Positions 56,657 to 64,000 of a stretch of 64,000 nt of DNA are shown in pieces. How positions within the stretch are numbered: the first letter of the stretch is position 1; each line of letters starts with the position of its first letter. A model generated the notes under the pieces. It did not search any database, had not been told where the DNA came from, and worked only from the letters and a program-made list of their open reading frames with translations. The stretch comes from Pseudomonas sp. HMWF032. Its GTDB lineage: Bacteria; Pseudomonadota; Gammaproteobacteria; Pseudomonadales; Pseudomonadaceae. The translations under genes were made by a program, and so were the position numbers. The stretch lies in NCBI RefSeq assembly GCF_003060885.1, contig NZ_QAIG01000005.1, forward strand, positions 129,732-193,731. Direction: 5' to 3'.

Positions 56657-58150
56657 ATGACTAGCCTGACTCGTGCCGACTGGGAGCAGCGTGCCAAAGA
56701 CCTGAAGATCGAAGGCCGCGCCTTTGTCCATGGCGAGTACCGTGCCGCTGTCTCCGGTGCCACCTTCGAGTGCATCAGCCCGGTCGATGGTCGCCTGCTC
56801 GGCTTGGTGGCCAGCTGTGATCTGGCCGATGCCGAGTTGGCGGTTGCGGATGCCCGCGCCACCTTCGAGTCTGGCGTTTGGTCGCGCATGGCCCCGGCGC
56901 AGCGCAAGCGCATCATGATCCGTTTTGCTGACCTGATGGATCAGCACGCCGAAGAGCTGGCCCTGCTGGAAACCCTCGACATGGGTAAGCCGATCAGCGA
57001 TGCCCTGGGTGTCGATGTGCCGGGTGCTTCGCGGGCAATTCGCTGGAGTGGCGAGGCGGTCGATAAGATTTATGACGAAGTGGCGGCGACGCCACATGAC
57101 GAACTGGGCCTGGTGACCCGTGAGCCGGTCGGCGTGGTGGCGGCCATCGTGCCGTGGAACTTCCCGATGATCATGACCGCCTGGAAGCTTGGCCCGGCGC
57201 TGGCCACCGGCAACTCGGTAATCGTCAAACCGTCCGAGAAATCCCCGTTGACCGCCCTGCGCATGGCGCAACTGGCTCTGGATGCCGGTATTCCGGCCGG
57301 TGTGCTCAACGTGCTGCCAGGCTATGGCCATACCGTGGGCAAGGCGCTGGCGCTGCATATGGATGTCGACACCCTGGTGTTCACCGGGTCGACCAAGATC
57401 GCCAAGCAACTGATGATCTACGCCGGTGAATCGAACATGAAGCGCGTCTGGCTGGAAGCCGGTGGCAAGAGCGCCAATATCGTCTTCGCTGATGCGCCGG
57501 ACCTCAAAGCCGCCGCCGAGGCCGCTGCCGCGGCGATCTGTTTCAACCAAGGCGAGATGTGCACCGCGGGCTCGCGCTTGCTGGTGGAGCGTTCGATCAA
57601 GGACACCTTCATGCCCATGGTGCTGGAAGCCATGCAGGGCTGGAAAGCCGGCTACGCGCTGGATCCGGACAGCAAGGTGGGCGCGCTGGTTGATGCGGGC
57701 CATCTGAATGCAGTGCTCGGCTACATCGACGCTGGCCACAAGGATCAGGCCAAGCTGCTGTGCGGTGGCAAGCGCGCTTTGGAGGAAACGGGCGGCCAGT
57801 ATGTGGAGCCGACCATCTTTGATGACGCGAACAACAGCATGCGCATCGCCCAGGAAGAAATCTTCGGCCCGGTGCTGACGGTGATTCCGTTCGACAGCAC
57901 CGAAGAAGCCATCGCGATTGCCAACGACAGCATCTATGGCTTGGCGGCTGCCATCTGGACCAGCAACCTGTCCAAGGCGCACCTGGCCGCCAAGGCGCTG
58001 CGTGTTGGCAGCATGTGGGTCAACCAGTATGACGGTGGCGACATGACCGCGCCGTTTGGTGGCTTCAAGCAGTCGGGCAATGGCCGCGACAAGTCGCTGC
58101 ATGCCTTCGACAAGTACACCGAGATCAAGGCGACCTGGATCAAGCTTTAA
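56657..58150 (+). CDS. kauB: Aldehyde dehydrogenase, KauB/PuuC-like
   Basis: 497-residue NAD(P)-dependent aldehyde dehydrogenase. Catalytic residues are in place: E267 (LEAGGKS) and C302 (QGEMCTAGSR); cofactor loop FTGSTKIAKQL (about 237-247) and the PWNFPMIMTAW stretch. In P. aeruginosa the enzyme at this position is KauB, oxidising 4-guanidinobutyraldehyde and polyamine-derived aldehydes; the symbol is by resemblance and context (a PuuB-like oxidase lies nearby). Confidence 0.85.
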   Translation: MTSLTRADWEQRAKDLKIEGRAFVHGEYRAAVSGATFECISPVDGRLLGLVASCDLADAELAVADARATFESGVWSRMAPAQRKRIMIRFADLMDQHAEELALLETLDMGKPISDALGVDVPGASRAIRWSGEAVDKIYDEVAATPHDELGLVTREPVGVVAAIVPWNFPMIMTAWKLGPALATGNSVIVKPSEKSPLTALRMAQLALDAGIPAGVLNVLPGYGHTVGKALALHMDVDTLVFTGSTKIAKQLMIYAGESNMKRVWLEAGGKSANIVFADAPDLKAAAEAAAAAICFNQGEMCTAGSRLLVERSIKDTFMPMVLEAMQGWKAGYALDPDSKVGALVDAGHLNAVLGYIDAGHKDQAKLLCGGKRALEETGGQYVEPTIFDDANNSMRIAQEEIFGPVLTVIPFDSTEEAIAIANDSIYGLAAAIWTSNLSKAHLAAKALRVGSMWVNQYDGGDMTAPFGGFKQSGNGRDKSLHAFDKYTEIKATWIKL

Positions 58151-58223
58151 AGACGCCGGGTCGACCTCCGGGCCAGTCCAGTAGCGTTTGATTGGCGGGT
58201 TAGGGCTGCGCTAAGCCCATTGG

Positions 58224-58254
58224 CGGCCGGGTTCCTATGGAGCCCGGCCGTTTT
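58224..58254 (+). terminator. Rho-independent terminator after the aldehyde dehydrogenase
   Basis: Stem CGGCCGGG / CCCGGCCG extended inward (one G-T pair) to a TAT loop, followed by TTTT. Stands between the dehydrogenase and the MFS gene. Confidence 0.8.
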
Positions 58255-58302
58255 GCATCTGCGTGGCGGGCGTTGAGCCGGTCAGGCTGCTGAGTGAGAA
58301 GA

Positions 58303-59451
58303 ATGAACTGGATGACCTATTTCGCCGTCAGTGCGGCGGTGGTGATTGTCGGCTTGGCACTGGGGGTGACGCTGCCGCTGGTGTCGTTTCGCCTTGAGTC
58401 CTGGGGCTACGGTTCGTTTGCCATCGGCGTGATGGCGGCCATGCCGGCCATCGGCGTGTTGCTTGGGGCGCGCATCACCGGGCATCTGGCCGGCTGGTTT
58501 GGCACGCCGCAGACCTTGCGCCTGTGCTTATTGGCCAGCGCCGCCTCGGTGGCGCTGCTCAGTGTTATGCCCAGCTATCCACTGTGGTTGTTGCTGCGTC
58601 TACTGATCGGGATTTCCCTGACCGTGGTGTTTGTGCTCGGCGAAAGCTGGATCAACCAGTTGGTTGAGGACCGTCTGCGCGGCCGTCTGGTGGCCTTGTA
58701 TGGCACCGGGTTTGCGCTCAGCCAGTTAAGCGGACCGTTGTTGTTGACGGTGTTGGGCACCGACAGCGATCGCGGTTTTTGGTTGTCGGCGGCGTTGCTG
58801 GTCGCAGGCAGCGTGTTGCTGCTGGGGCGTGGCGGTGCACCCAAGGTGGATGCGCACAGCGCTTCGGGGCGTGGCATTGTCGAGTTTTGCCGCACGTCAC
58901 CGGCAATTGCCTGGGCGGTGGTGCTGTTTGCTGCCTTTGAGGCCATGGTGCTGACCTTGCTGCCGGTGTACCTGGTGCGCGAAGGTTTTGTGCAGCAGAT
59001 GGCGCTGATCATGGTCAGCGTGGTGGTGATCGGTGATGCGGCGCTGCAATTGCCGATCGGCTGGTTGGCCGATCGTGTACCGCGACAGACGTTGTTCCGC
59101 TGTTGCGGCGTGGTGCTGTTGCTGTCGAGTCTGAGCATCCCGTCATTGCTGCACACGCCGCTGATCTGGGTCGTGCTGGTGCTGTTTGGTGCCAGCGCGG
59201 GCGGCCTCTACACCCTGTCGCTGATTCTGGTCGGGCAGCGCTATCGTGACGATGCGCTGGTGCGCGCCAACTCGCATATCGCCCTGCTCTGGGGGGCGGG
59301 TTGTCTGCTCGGGCCGTTGTCGACGGGGGCTGCCAGTCAGTGGGTCAGCGGCCACGCCCTGCCGATGTTGATGGCGGTGGGCGCGGCGCTGTTTGTCTGG
59401 CTGGCGTTTCAGCGGGGTGCATTCAGCGAGGTGGCGGCCATCAAGGCGTGA
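58303..59451 (+). CDS. MFS transporter (YcaD-like)
   Basis: 382 residues with about 12 hydrophobic segments. Distinct stretches include LGARITGHLAGWFGTPQTLR in the first loop and VLGESWINQLVEDRLRGRLV (about 113-132), as in the YcaD/MFS_1 family; a second loop is GWLADRVPRQTLFR (about 251). ATG 58303 chosen over GTG 58294; ribosome site weak in both cases. It overlaps the MocR gene by 11 bases tail to tail. Substrate unknown; amines are a guess from context only. Confidence 0.85.
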   Translation: MNWMTYFAVSAAVVIVGLALGVTLPLVSFRLESWGYGSFAIGVMAAMPAIGVLLGARITGHLAGWFGTPQTLRLCLLASAASVALLSVMPSYPLWLLLRLLIGISLTVVFVLGESWINQLVEDRLRGRLVALYGTGFALSQLSGPLLLTVLGTDSDRGFWLSAALLVAGSVLLLGRGGAPKVDAHSASGRGIVEFCRTSPAIAWAVVLFAAFEAMVLTLLPVYLVREGFVQQMALIMVSVVVIGDAALQLPIGWLADRVPRQTLFRCCGVVLLLSSLSIPSLLHTPLIWVVLVLFGASAGGLYTLSLILVGQRYRDDALVRANSHIALLWGAGCLLGPLSTGAASQWVSGHALPMLMAVGAALFVWLAFQRGAFSEVAAIKA

Positions 59452-60898
59452 CCGTAACCTCTGCGCTGTTGTGTACGAGCTGTTGCTCGGCGAGCAGCGC
59501 GGCCACGCATTCGCCCACCTGGCGAATTGACTGTTCAAGCGCTGGAGTGGGTTGGCCGGCGTAGTTGATGCGCAGGCAATTGCGGTATTTGCCGGCGGCG
59601 GAAAAGATGCTGCCGGGGGCGATCTGGATTTTATGTGGGAGCAGTGCGCGGTTCAGGCGCTGGCTGTCAAATCCCTGTGGCAGCTCCAGCCACAACATAA
59701 AGCCGCCCTGGGGCCGGCTGACCCGCGTGCCGGCGGGGAAGTAGCGGCTGACCCAGTCGATCATGCAGTCGCGGTTGCGCGCGTACTGGCTGCGCATCCG
59801 GCGTAGGTGCGGCTCGTAATGCCCGCTGGCGATGTATTCGGCCAGGGCCAGCTGTGGCAGCTGCGCGGCCATGCCGGTGCTCATGTATTTGAGGTGCAGC
59901 ACCTGTTGCAGGTAGCGGCCCGGGGCAATCCAGCCGGCCCGCAGGCCGGGGGCCAGGGTTTTGGAAAACGAACTGCAGAACAGCACGCGACCGTCCTCGT
60001 CGAATGATTTGATGCTGCGTGGGCGTGGGTAGCTGTAGGCCAGCTCGCCGTAAACATCATCCTCGATAATCGCCACGTCATAGCGCTGCGCCAGGGCCAG
60101 CAGGGCGCGCTTGTTGGCCTCCGGCATGATGTAACCGAGCGGGTTGTTGCAGTTGGGGGTGAGCTGGATGGCCTTGATCGGCCATTGCTCCAGCGCGAGC
60201 TCCAGTGCCTCCAGGCTGATCCCGGTAAGCGGGTCGGTGGGCAGTTCCAGGGCCTTCATGCCGTAGCCCTTGAGTGCCTGCATCACGCCATGAAAGCTCG
60301 GTGAGTCCACGGCCACGATGTCGCCCGGCTCGCACACCGCGCGAATGGCCACGGACAAGGCCTCGTGGCAGCCGGTGGTGGTGACGATCTCTTCAATGGC
60401 GATCTGGCAGCCGGAGTCGAGCATCAGGCGTGACAGTTGTGCGCGCAGGCCAGGGTCACCATACAGGCTGCCATAGCTCAGCTCCTTGACCTCCTGGCGG
60501 CGGCTCATGCGTGACAGGATGCGCAGCAGCGGTTTCAGGGTCGGGCTGCTGATATCCGGCATGCCACGCCCCAGTTGCAGCACATCACCGCCTGGCGGCC
60601 GGCTGATCAGTTCGAGCACCTGGTCCCACTGGGAAATATCCACCGGTCGCTGGGCGGCGCGGCTGACCATCGGCAGCGCCGGCTGCTGGCGCGCCTGGGG
60701 CACAAAGTAGCCGGACTTGGGCTTGGGCGTGGCCAGGCCCTGATCCTCCAGGTGGCGGTAGGCCTGCTGCACGGTGCTCAGGCTCACACCATGTTCCATG
60801 CTGAGGGCGCGCACGGAGGGCAGGCGATCACCGGGGCGATACAGGCCTTGCTCAATACGGGCGCCGAGCAACTCGGCCAGGTTGACGTAAAGCGTCAT
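59441..60898 (-). CDS. MocR-type regulator (GntR helix-turn-helix plus PLP aminotransferase-like domain)
   Basis: 485 residues. N-terminal GntR winged helix (about 5-75; RLPSVRALSMEHGVSLSTVQ) joined to an aspartate-aminotransferase-like domain (about 110-470) with the PLP lysine K313 in SSFSKTLAPG and HTH-side linker rich in Pro. Members sense a substrate through PLP and control neighbouring genes. Start MTLYVN at ATG 60898; the open frame runs to 61039 but has no better start. Divergent from a DUF1127 gene and convergent with an MFS transporter. Confidence 0.92.
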   Translation of the reverse strand: MTLYVNLAELLGARIEQGLYRPGDRLPSVRALSMEHGVSLSTVQQAYRHLEDQGLATPKPKSGYFVPQARQQPALPMVSRAAQRPVDISQWDQVLELISRPPGGDVLQLGRGMPDISSPTLKPLLRILSRMSRRQEVKELSYGSLYGDPGLRAQLSRLMLDSGCQIAIEEIVTTTGCHEALSVAIRAVCEPGDIVAVDSPSFHGVMQALKGYGMKALELPTDPLTGISLEALELALEQWPIKAIQLTPNCNNPLGYIMPEANKRALLALAQRYDVAIIEDDVYGELAYSYPRPRSIKSFDEDGRVLFCSSFSKTLAPGLRAGWIAPGRYLQQVLHLKYMSTGMAAQLPQLALAEYIASGHYEPHLRRMRSQYARNRDCMIDWVSRYFPAGTRVSRPQGGFMLWLELPQGFDSQRLNRALLPHKIQIAPGSIFSAAGKYRNCLRINYAGQPTPALEQSIRQVGECVAALLAEQQLVHNSAEVTVTP

Positions 60899-61080
60899 AA
60901 CAGTTGCCTCGCAATTTCTCTGTGTGCCGCGCCAAGCCAGTACAGATAGGCGATAAATCCACCATTCAGAGTCTGGTTTCTGAAATCTGTATGGATTTAA
61001 AAGTATATTTTTGAATCTGTCATGCTTTTCCCGTGTCACTCATCATGACCTCCCATCAGGCTTACGGGCAGGAGCAGGCG

Positions 61081-61326
61081 ATGAACGGGTTGAGTGATGT
61101 CAGGCTGACAATGAAGTCAGGTGAGCTGCAGCAGGAGTCCGCGGGCGGGCATCTGTATGCTCAGGTGGGTGCGGCGAAGCCAGCTGTACGCCGCTGGAGC
61201 GCATTCTGGTTGCGCCTGACGACTCGTCGAGCGTTACTGAGGCTGTCGGATGAACAGCTCAAGGATATCGGCCTGAGCCGCGAGCAGGCCCTGCGCGAGG
61301 CGCAGCTGCCGTTCTGGAAGCTGTGA
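61081..61326 (+). CDS. DUF1127 small protein
   Basis: 81 residues. The C-terminal half (RRALLRLSDEQLKDIGLSR, about 51-69) is the short DUF1127 motif of Arg-rich small bacterial proteins linked to RNA or phosphate/carbon metabolism; the N-terminal part is variable. ATG 61081 follows CAGGAGCAGG; upstream Met codons at 61045 and GTG 61033 have no such site. Divergent from the MocR regulator over about 180 bases, which makes it a candidate target of that regulator. Confidence 0.8.
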   Translation: MNGLSDVRLTMKSGELQQESAGGHLYAQVGAAKPAVRRWSAFWLRLTTRRALLRLSDEQLKDIGLSREQALREAQLPFWKL

Positions 61327-61334
61327 GGGGAATG

Positions 61335-61361
61335 CGCAGCAGGCCGTTGTGGCCTGCTGCG
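61335..61361. terminator. Hairpin between the DUF1127 and PuuB-like genes
   Basis: Perfect 11-bp inverted repeat CGCAGCAGGCC / GGCCTGCTGCG with GTTGT loop, between convergent genes. No T-run. Confidence 0.6.
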
Positions 61362-61368
61362 TAGAGCG

Positions 61369-62682
61369 TCAGACCAGTTCTTTCATCCGGTGCCAGAGCA
61401 TGCCCAGGGCGAGCAGCGGCGAGCGCAGGTGTTTGCCGCCCGGGAAGGTCATGTGCGGTACCTTGGCGAACAGGTCGAAGCCGCTGCTGGCCTGGCCGGC
61501 GATGGCCTCGCCGAGCAGTTTGCCGGCTAAGTGCGTGGCGTTGACGCCGTGACCCGAGTAGGCCTGGGCGTAGTACACGTTGGGCTGTTCCTTGAGGCGG
61601 CCGATTTGCGGTAGGCGGTTGGCACCGATGCCGATCATGCCGCCCCACTGGTAGTCGATTTTCACGTCTTTCAGGTGCGGGAAGACTTGCAGCATTTTGG
61701 GCCGCATATAGCCGGCGATGTCTGCAGGATCGCGACCGGAATAGTGGCAGGCACCGCCAAACAGCAAGCGCCGGTCGGCAGAAAGGCGGTAGTAATCCAG
61801 GGCTACACGCTGGTCACACAGTGCCATGTTCTGTGGAATGATCGCCCGCGCTTCGGCCTCGGACAGCGGTTCGGTGGCGATCACGTAGCTGCCGGCGGGC
61901 AGCACCTTGCCGCCCAGGTTGCTGTTCAGGCCATTCAGGTAAGCGTTGCAGCCGAGCACCAGGGTCGTTGCGCGCACCAGGCCCTGGGCGGTGTGCACCT
62001 TGACCTCGCTGCCGTAGTCGAGGCGTGTCACTGCCGAGTTTTCGAACAGCTGCACGCCCAGGCTCTGCGCCGCAGCGGCTTCGCCGAGGGCCAGGTTGAG
62101 CGGGTGCAGGTGGCCGGAGCCCATGTCGATCATGCCGCCGACGTAGCGGTTAGAGCCGACCACTTCGTGCATCTGCTCCGGTTGCAGCAGGCGCATTTCA
62201 TGGCGATAGCCCAACTGCTTGAGTTCGGCCATGTCTTCGGCGAAGTCGTCGAGGTGGCTGGGTTTGTTGGCCAGGTCGCAGTAGCCCCAGGTCAGGTCGC
62301 AGTCGATGTTGAACTGCTCGATACGCTGGCGGACGATCTCCACCGCTTCCAGGCCCATCAGTTTCAGTTCGCGCACGCCTTGCGCGCCAATCACCGATTC
62401 AAATTGCTCCACGCCATGGCCGACGCCACGAATCAGTTGGCCACCGTTGCGCCCGCTGGCGCCCCAGCCGATTTTGTGTGCTTCCAGCAGCACCACCGAA
62501 AGGCCTTTCTGCGCCAGCTCAATGGCCGTGTTAAGGCCGGAAAAACCACCGCCAACGATGCACACGTCGGCACGTAACTCGCCGCCCAGGGCGGGGTAGT
62601 CGAGTTGGCGATTGGCGCTGGCGGCGTAGTAGGAGCGGGCGTGCTGGCTGCTATGAACCGGCTGGTGAACGCGGGCGTTCAT
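61369..62682 (-). CDS. FAD-dependent oxidoreductase (DAO family), PuuB-like
   Basis: 437 residues. FAD-binding Rossmann site ADVCIVGGGFSGLNTAIELA (about 38-57), then IGWGASGRNGGQLIRG, typical of gamma-glutamylputrescine oxidase and related DAO flavoproteins. C-terminal YYAQAYSGHGVNATHLAGKL (about 378-397) binds FAD. Together with the aldehyde dehydrogenase nearby it could form a two-step amine oxidation path; glutamylpolyamine substrate is inference. No gene for the glutamate-amine ligase is in the window. Confidence 0.87.
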   Translation of the reverse strand: MNARVHQPVHSSQHARSYYAASANRQLDYPALGGELRADVCIVGGGFSGLNTAIELAQKGLSVVLLEAHKIGWGASGRNGGQLIRGVGHGVEQFESVIGAQGVRELKLMGLEAVEIVRQRIEQFNIDCDLTWGYCDLANKPSHLDDFAEDMAELKQLGYRHEMRLLQPEQMHEVVGSNRYVGGMIDMGSGHLHPLNLALGEAAAAQSLGVQLFENSAVTRLDYGSEVKVHTAQGLVRATTLVLGCNAYLNGLNSNLGGKVLPAGSYVIATEPLSEAEARAIIPQNMALCDQRVALDYYRLSADRRLLFGGACHYSGRDPADIAGYMRPKMLQVFPHLKDVKIDYQWGGMIGIGANRLPQIGRLKEQPNVYYAQAYSGHGVNATHLAGKLLGEAIAGQASSGFDLFAKVPHMTFPGGKHLRSPLLALGMLWHRMKELV

Positions 62683-62857
62683 GTGTGGAATCCTGATTAT
62701 TGTGTTTGGAAAATTTTACGAAGCATAAGCGTGAGATTTGCCAAACGCCAAGAGGCAATCGCGAAATAAGCGGATTTTCGTCGGTTAGCCCCTGCTCCTG
62801 CCACGATTCAACCCTGGGCACGGTTACTATGCCGGCCTGTGTTTCAGGATCACGCCC

Positions 62858-63211
62858 ATGAGTTGCACCAGCCGCAAGATCGACCAGCTGCGTTTGCAGA
62901 TCCCCAGTTTTGCCTGCGTGCCGGGTTGCCATGATTGCTGCGGCCCGGTTACCGCGTCATCCGAGGAAATGGCGCGGCTGCCGGTGAAAAGCGATGCCGA
63001 ACATGATGCCGCGTTGGCCGAGTACAACTGCGTACACCTCGGCCCGCATGGGTGCACGGCGTATGACCAGCGCCCACTGATCTGCCGGCTGTTTGGCACC
63101 ACGTCCAGCCTGCCGTGCCCGCGCGGTCAGGGGCCGGAGCAGATGACCGACCCGGCGGTGGAGCAGCGGGTGCATCAGCTGATCGCCACAACCCGCCAGG
63201 TGCTGGTGTAG
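62858..63211 (+). CDS. YkgJ family cysteine-cluster protein
   Basis: 117 residues of the UPF0153/YkgJ type. Cysteines are CVPGCHDCC (about 20-28), CVHLGPHGC (about 58-66), and C about 75 (PLICRLFG), a pattern thought to bind zinc or an iron-sulphur centre. Role unknown. No clear ribosome site upstream of ATG 62858. Between the divergent PuuB-like gene and a repeat element. Confidence 0.85.
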   Translation: MSCTSRKIDQLRLQIPSFACVPGCHDCCGPVTASSEEMARLPVKSDAEHDAALAEYNCVHLGPHGCTAYDQRPLICRLFGTTSSLPCPRGQGPEQMTDPAVEQRVHQLIATTRQVLV

Positions 63212-63348
63212 GTTGGGTCGGGCCACGTTGGTCGGGCCACGTTGGTTGAGCGTAGCGAAGCCCAGCAGGGCGGCGTGCGCAGCGCTCCGCCCTGCGATCT
63301 TGTTTATACCTCGTTGGGCTTCGTCGCAGGCTCCTCAAGCCAACCTAC
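63208..63348. repeat. Nested palindromic element (141 bases)
   Basis: Outer perfect 9-bp inverted ends GTAGGTTGG (63208-63216) and CCAACCTAC (63340-63348); inner inverted pairs CGAAGCCCA (63256) / TGGGCTTCG (63315) and GCAGGGCGG (63265) / CCGCCCTGC (63287). Near the left end the 14-base unit GGTCGGGCCACGTT occurs twice in tandem (63216-63243), adding length to one arm. The left end includes the last bases and stop codon of the YkgJ gene. Reads as a MITE- or REP-like non-coding mobile repeat. Confidence 0.75.
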
Positions 63349-63362
63349 CCAGCTTCTTGCCG

Positions 63363-63851
63363 TTAATCGGCAATCGGCAGGCTCAGGCTTTCTTTCACTT
63401 CTTCCATGACGATGTAGCTCTTCGACTCACGCACGTGCGGCAGCTTGAGCAGGATGTCGCCGAGCAGCTTGCGGTAGCTGGCCATCTCGTTGATGCGCGC
63501 CTTCACCAGGTAGTCGAAGTCGCCTGACACCAAGTGGCATTCGAGCACGTGCGGCAGCTTGAGCACGGCGCGGCGGAACTCCTCGAAGGTGTCGCCGGAC
63601 TTGTAGTCCAGGCTGATCTCGACAAACACCAACAGGCTGGCCTTGAGTTGCTGCGGGTTGAGCCGGGCGTGGTAGCCCATGATGATGCCTTCGCGCTCCA
63701 GGCGGCGTACGCGTTCGGTGCACGGTGTGGTCGACAGGCCGACCCGCTCACCCAGCTCGGTAAAGCTGATGCGCCCGTCTTCCTGCAGGATGCGCAGGAT
63801 ATTGCGGTCGATCTTGTCCAGTTCGCGGCGGCTCTGATGTTGGGTGCGCAC
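63363..63851 (-). CDS. lrp: Leucine-responsive regulatory protein Lrp
   Basis: 162 residues, Lrp/AsnC type. Winged helix (about 10-65; FTELGERVGLSTTPCTERVR) and RAM effector domain (about 75-150; LVSGDFDYLVKARI). GTG 63851 is chosen: on the minus strand AGAGGGG lies nine bases before it, and the protein then begins (M)RTQHQSRRELDKIDRN as in other Pseudomonas Lrp. The frame is open to 63899 but has no site there. In Pseudomonas this Lrp activates the divergently placed dadAX alanine catabolism genes, just beyond the window. Confidence 0.95.
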   Translation of the reverse strand: MRTQHQSRRELDKIDRNILRILQEDGRISFTELGERVGLSTTPCTERVRRLEREGIIMGYHARLNPQQLKASLLVFVEISLDYKSGDTFEEFRRAVLKLPHVLECHLVSGDFDYLVKARINEMASYRKLLGDILLKLPHVRESKSYIVMEEVKESLSLPIAD

Positions 63852-64000
63852 GGTGGATACCCCTCTGTAGAAGGCGATTTTGCCCAGAATTGTCGCCAAA
63901 TATAGCTATTTATATAGTGAAAAGCACTGCTGATCTCTTCCTATACTGCGCTCAATTGTGATCTCAGGAATTATCCGTCGCGCATTGTCGCGGCGAGGAG
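63852..64000. promoter_or_regulatory. Upstream region of lrp and of the next, divergent gene
   Basis: AT-rich stretch at 63898-63925 (TATAGCTATTTATATAG) that suits Lrp binding. A possible -10 TATACT lies at 63942-63947 for a rightward gene, without a clear -35. No coding sequence is visible to the window end. Confidence 0.45.

Noticed and set aside
56407..56916. Upstream extension of the cupin frame into the aldehyde dehydrogenase
   Set aside because: The extended part has no domain, would overlap the dehydrogenase by 260 bases, and the cupin fold starts after ATG 56406.
60899..61039. Upstream extension of the MocR frame
   Set aside because: The winged helix starts at MTLYVN; the extension lies in the likely divergent promoter.
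63216..63243. CRISPR-like tandem repeat
   Set aside because: Only two 14-base copies without spacers; it lies within a palindromic element.

Overview
This window reads as a chromosome segment of a Pseudomonas-type gammaproteobacterium. It is GC-rich and densely coding, with about 60 protein genes. Protein sequences and gene order match the Pseudomonas phosphate/ubiquinone/rubredoxin/oxyR/spoT/algC neighbourhood. From memory this corresponds to the P. aeruginosa PAO1 stretch from the pst genes down to lrp, but I could run no alignment. I saw no tRNA, rRNA, CRISPR array, prophage or insertion sequence.

Layout. (1) 1-10310: phosphate uptake and sensing. This holds the end of pstC, then pstA, pstB, phoU, an orphan response regulator, an M23 peptidase, a CNNM/CorC-type membrane protein, and phoR and phoB on the minus strand behind a good Pho box, followed by ubiA. 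(2) 10412-19230: ubiC, two tandem rubredoxins, rubredoxin reductase, the HU protein HupN, two small conserved proteins, an HDOD regulator with an N-terminal YbaK-like region, recG and oxyR. (3) 19469-34473: a complete 13-gene nuo operon for respiratory complex I with fused nuoCD, followed by an SDR gene only 30 bases later. (4) 35362-38450: a lipoprotein gene and the exbB-exbD-tonB energy-transducing system. (5) 38674-46123: ridA, spoT, rpoZ, gmk and yicC on the minus strand, then rph and a DUF4870 gene on the plus strand, crc on the minus strand and pyrE on the plus strand. (6) 46147-53500: a DUF4124 protein, a thioesterase, and the coaBC-dut-algC-argB cluster, divergent from radC. (7) 53547-64000: a peptide-binding protein, rpmB-rpmG, and a likely polyamine or amine catabolism set (cupin, aldehyde dehydrogenase, MFS transporter, MocR-type regulator, DUF1127 peptide, PuuB-like oxidase). 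A YkgJ-like protein, lrp and its upstream region close the window.

How it works together: the left end captures and senses phosphate, the middle makes ubiquinone and the ubiquinone-reducing complex I, and TonB/ExbBD use the resulting proton motive force at the outer membrane. Crc, SpoT, OxyR, PhoB and Lrp are global regulators. Most of this is core genome.

I found no clear undescribed system. The points most worth a second look are the nuo operon sitting between oxyR and the tonB cluster, an inverted-repeat element inside the nuo operon, a nested palindromic element near lrp, a palindromic repeat that supplies the ubiC stop codon, the YbaK-HDOD fusion, and the long membrane-anchored form of AlgC with a possible internal start.
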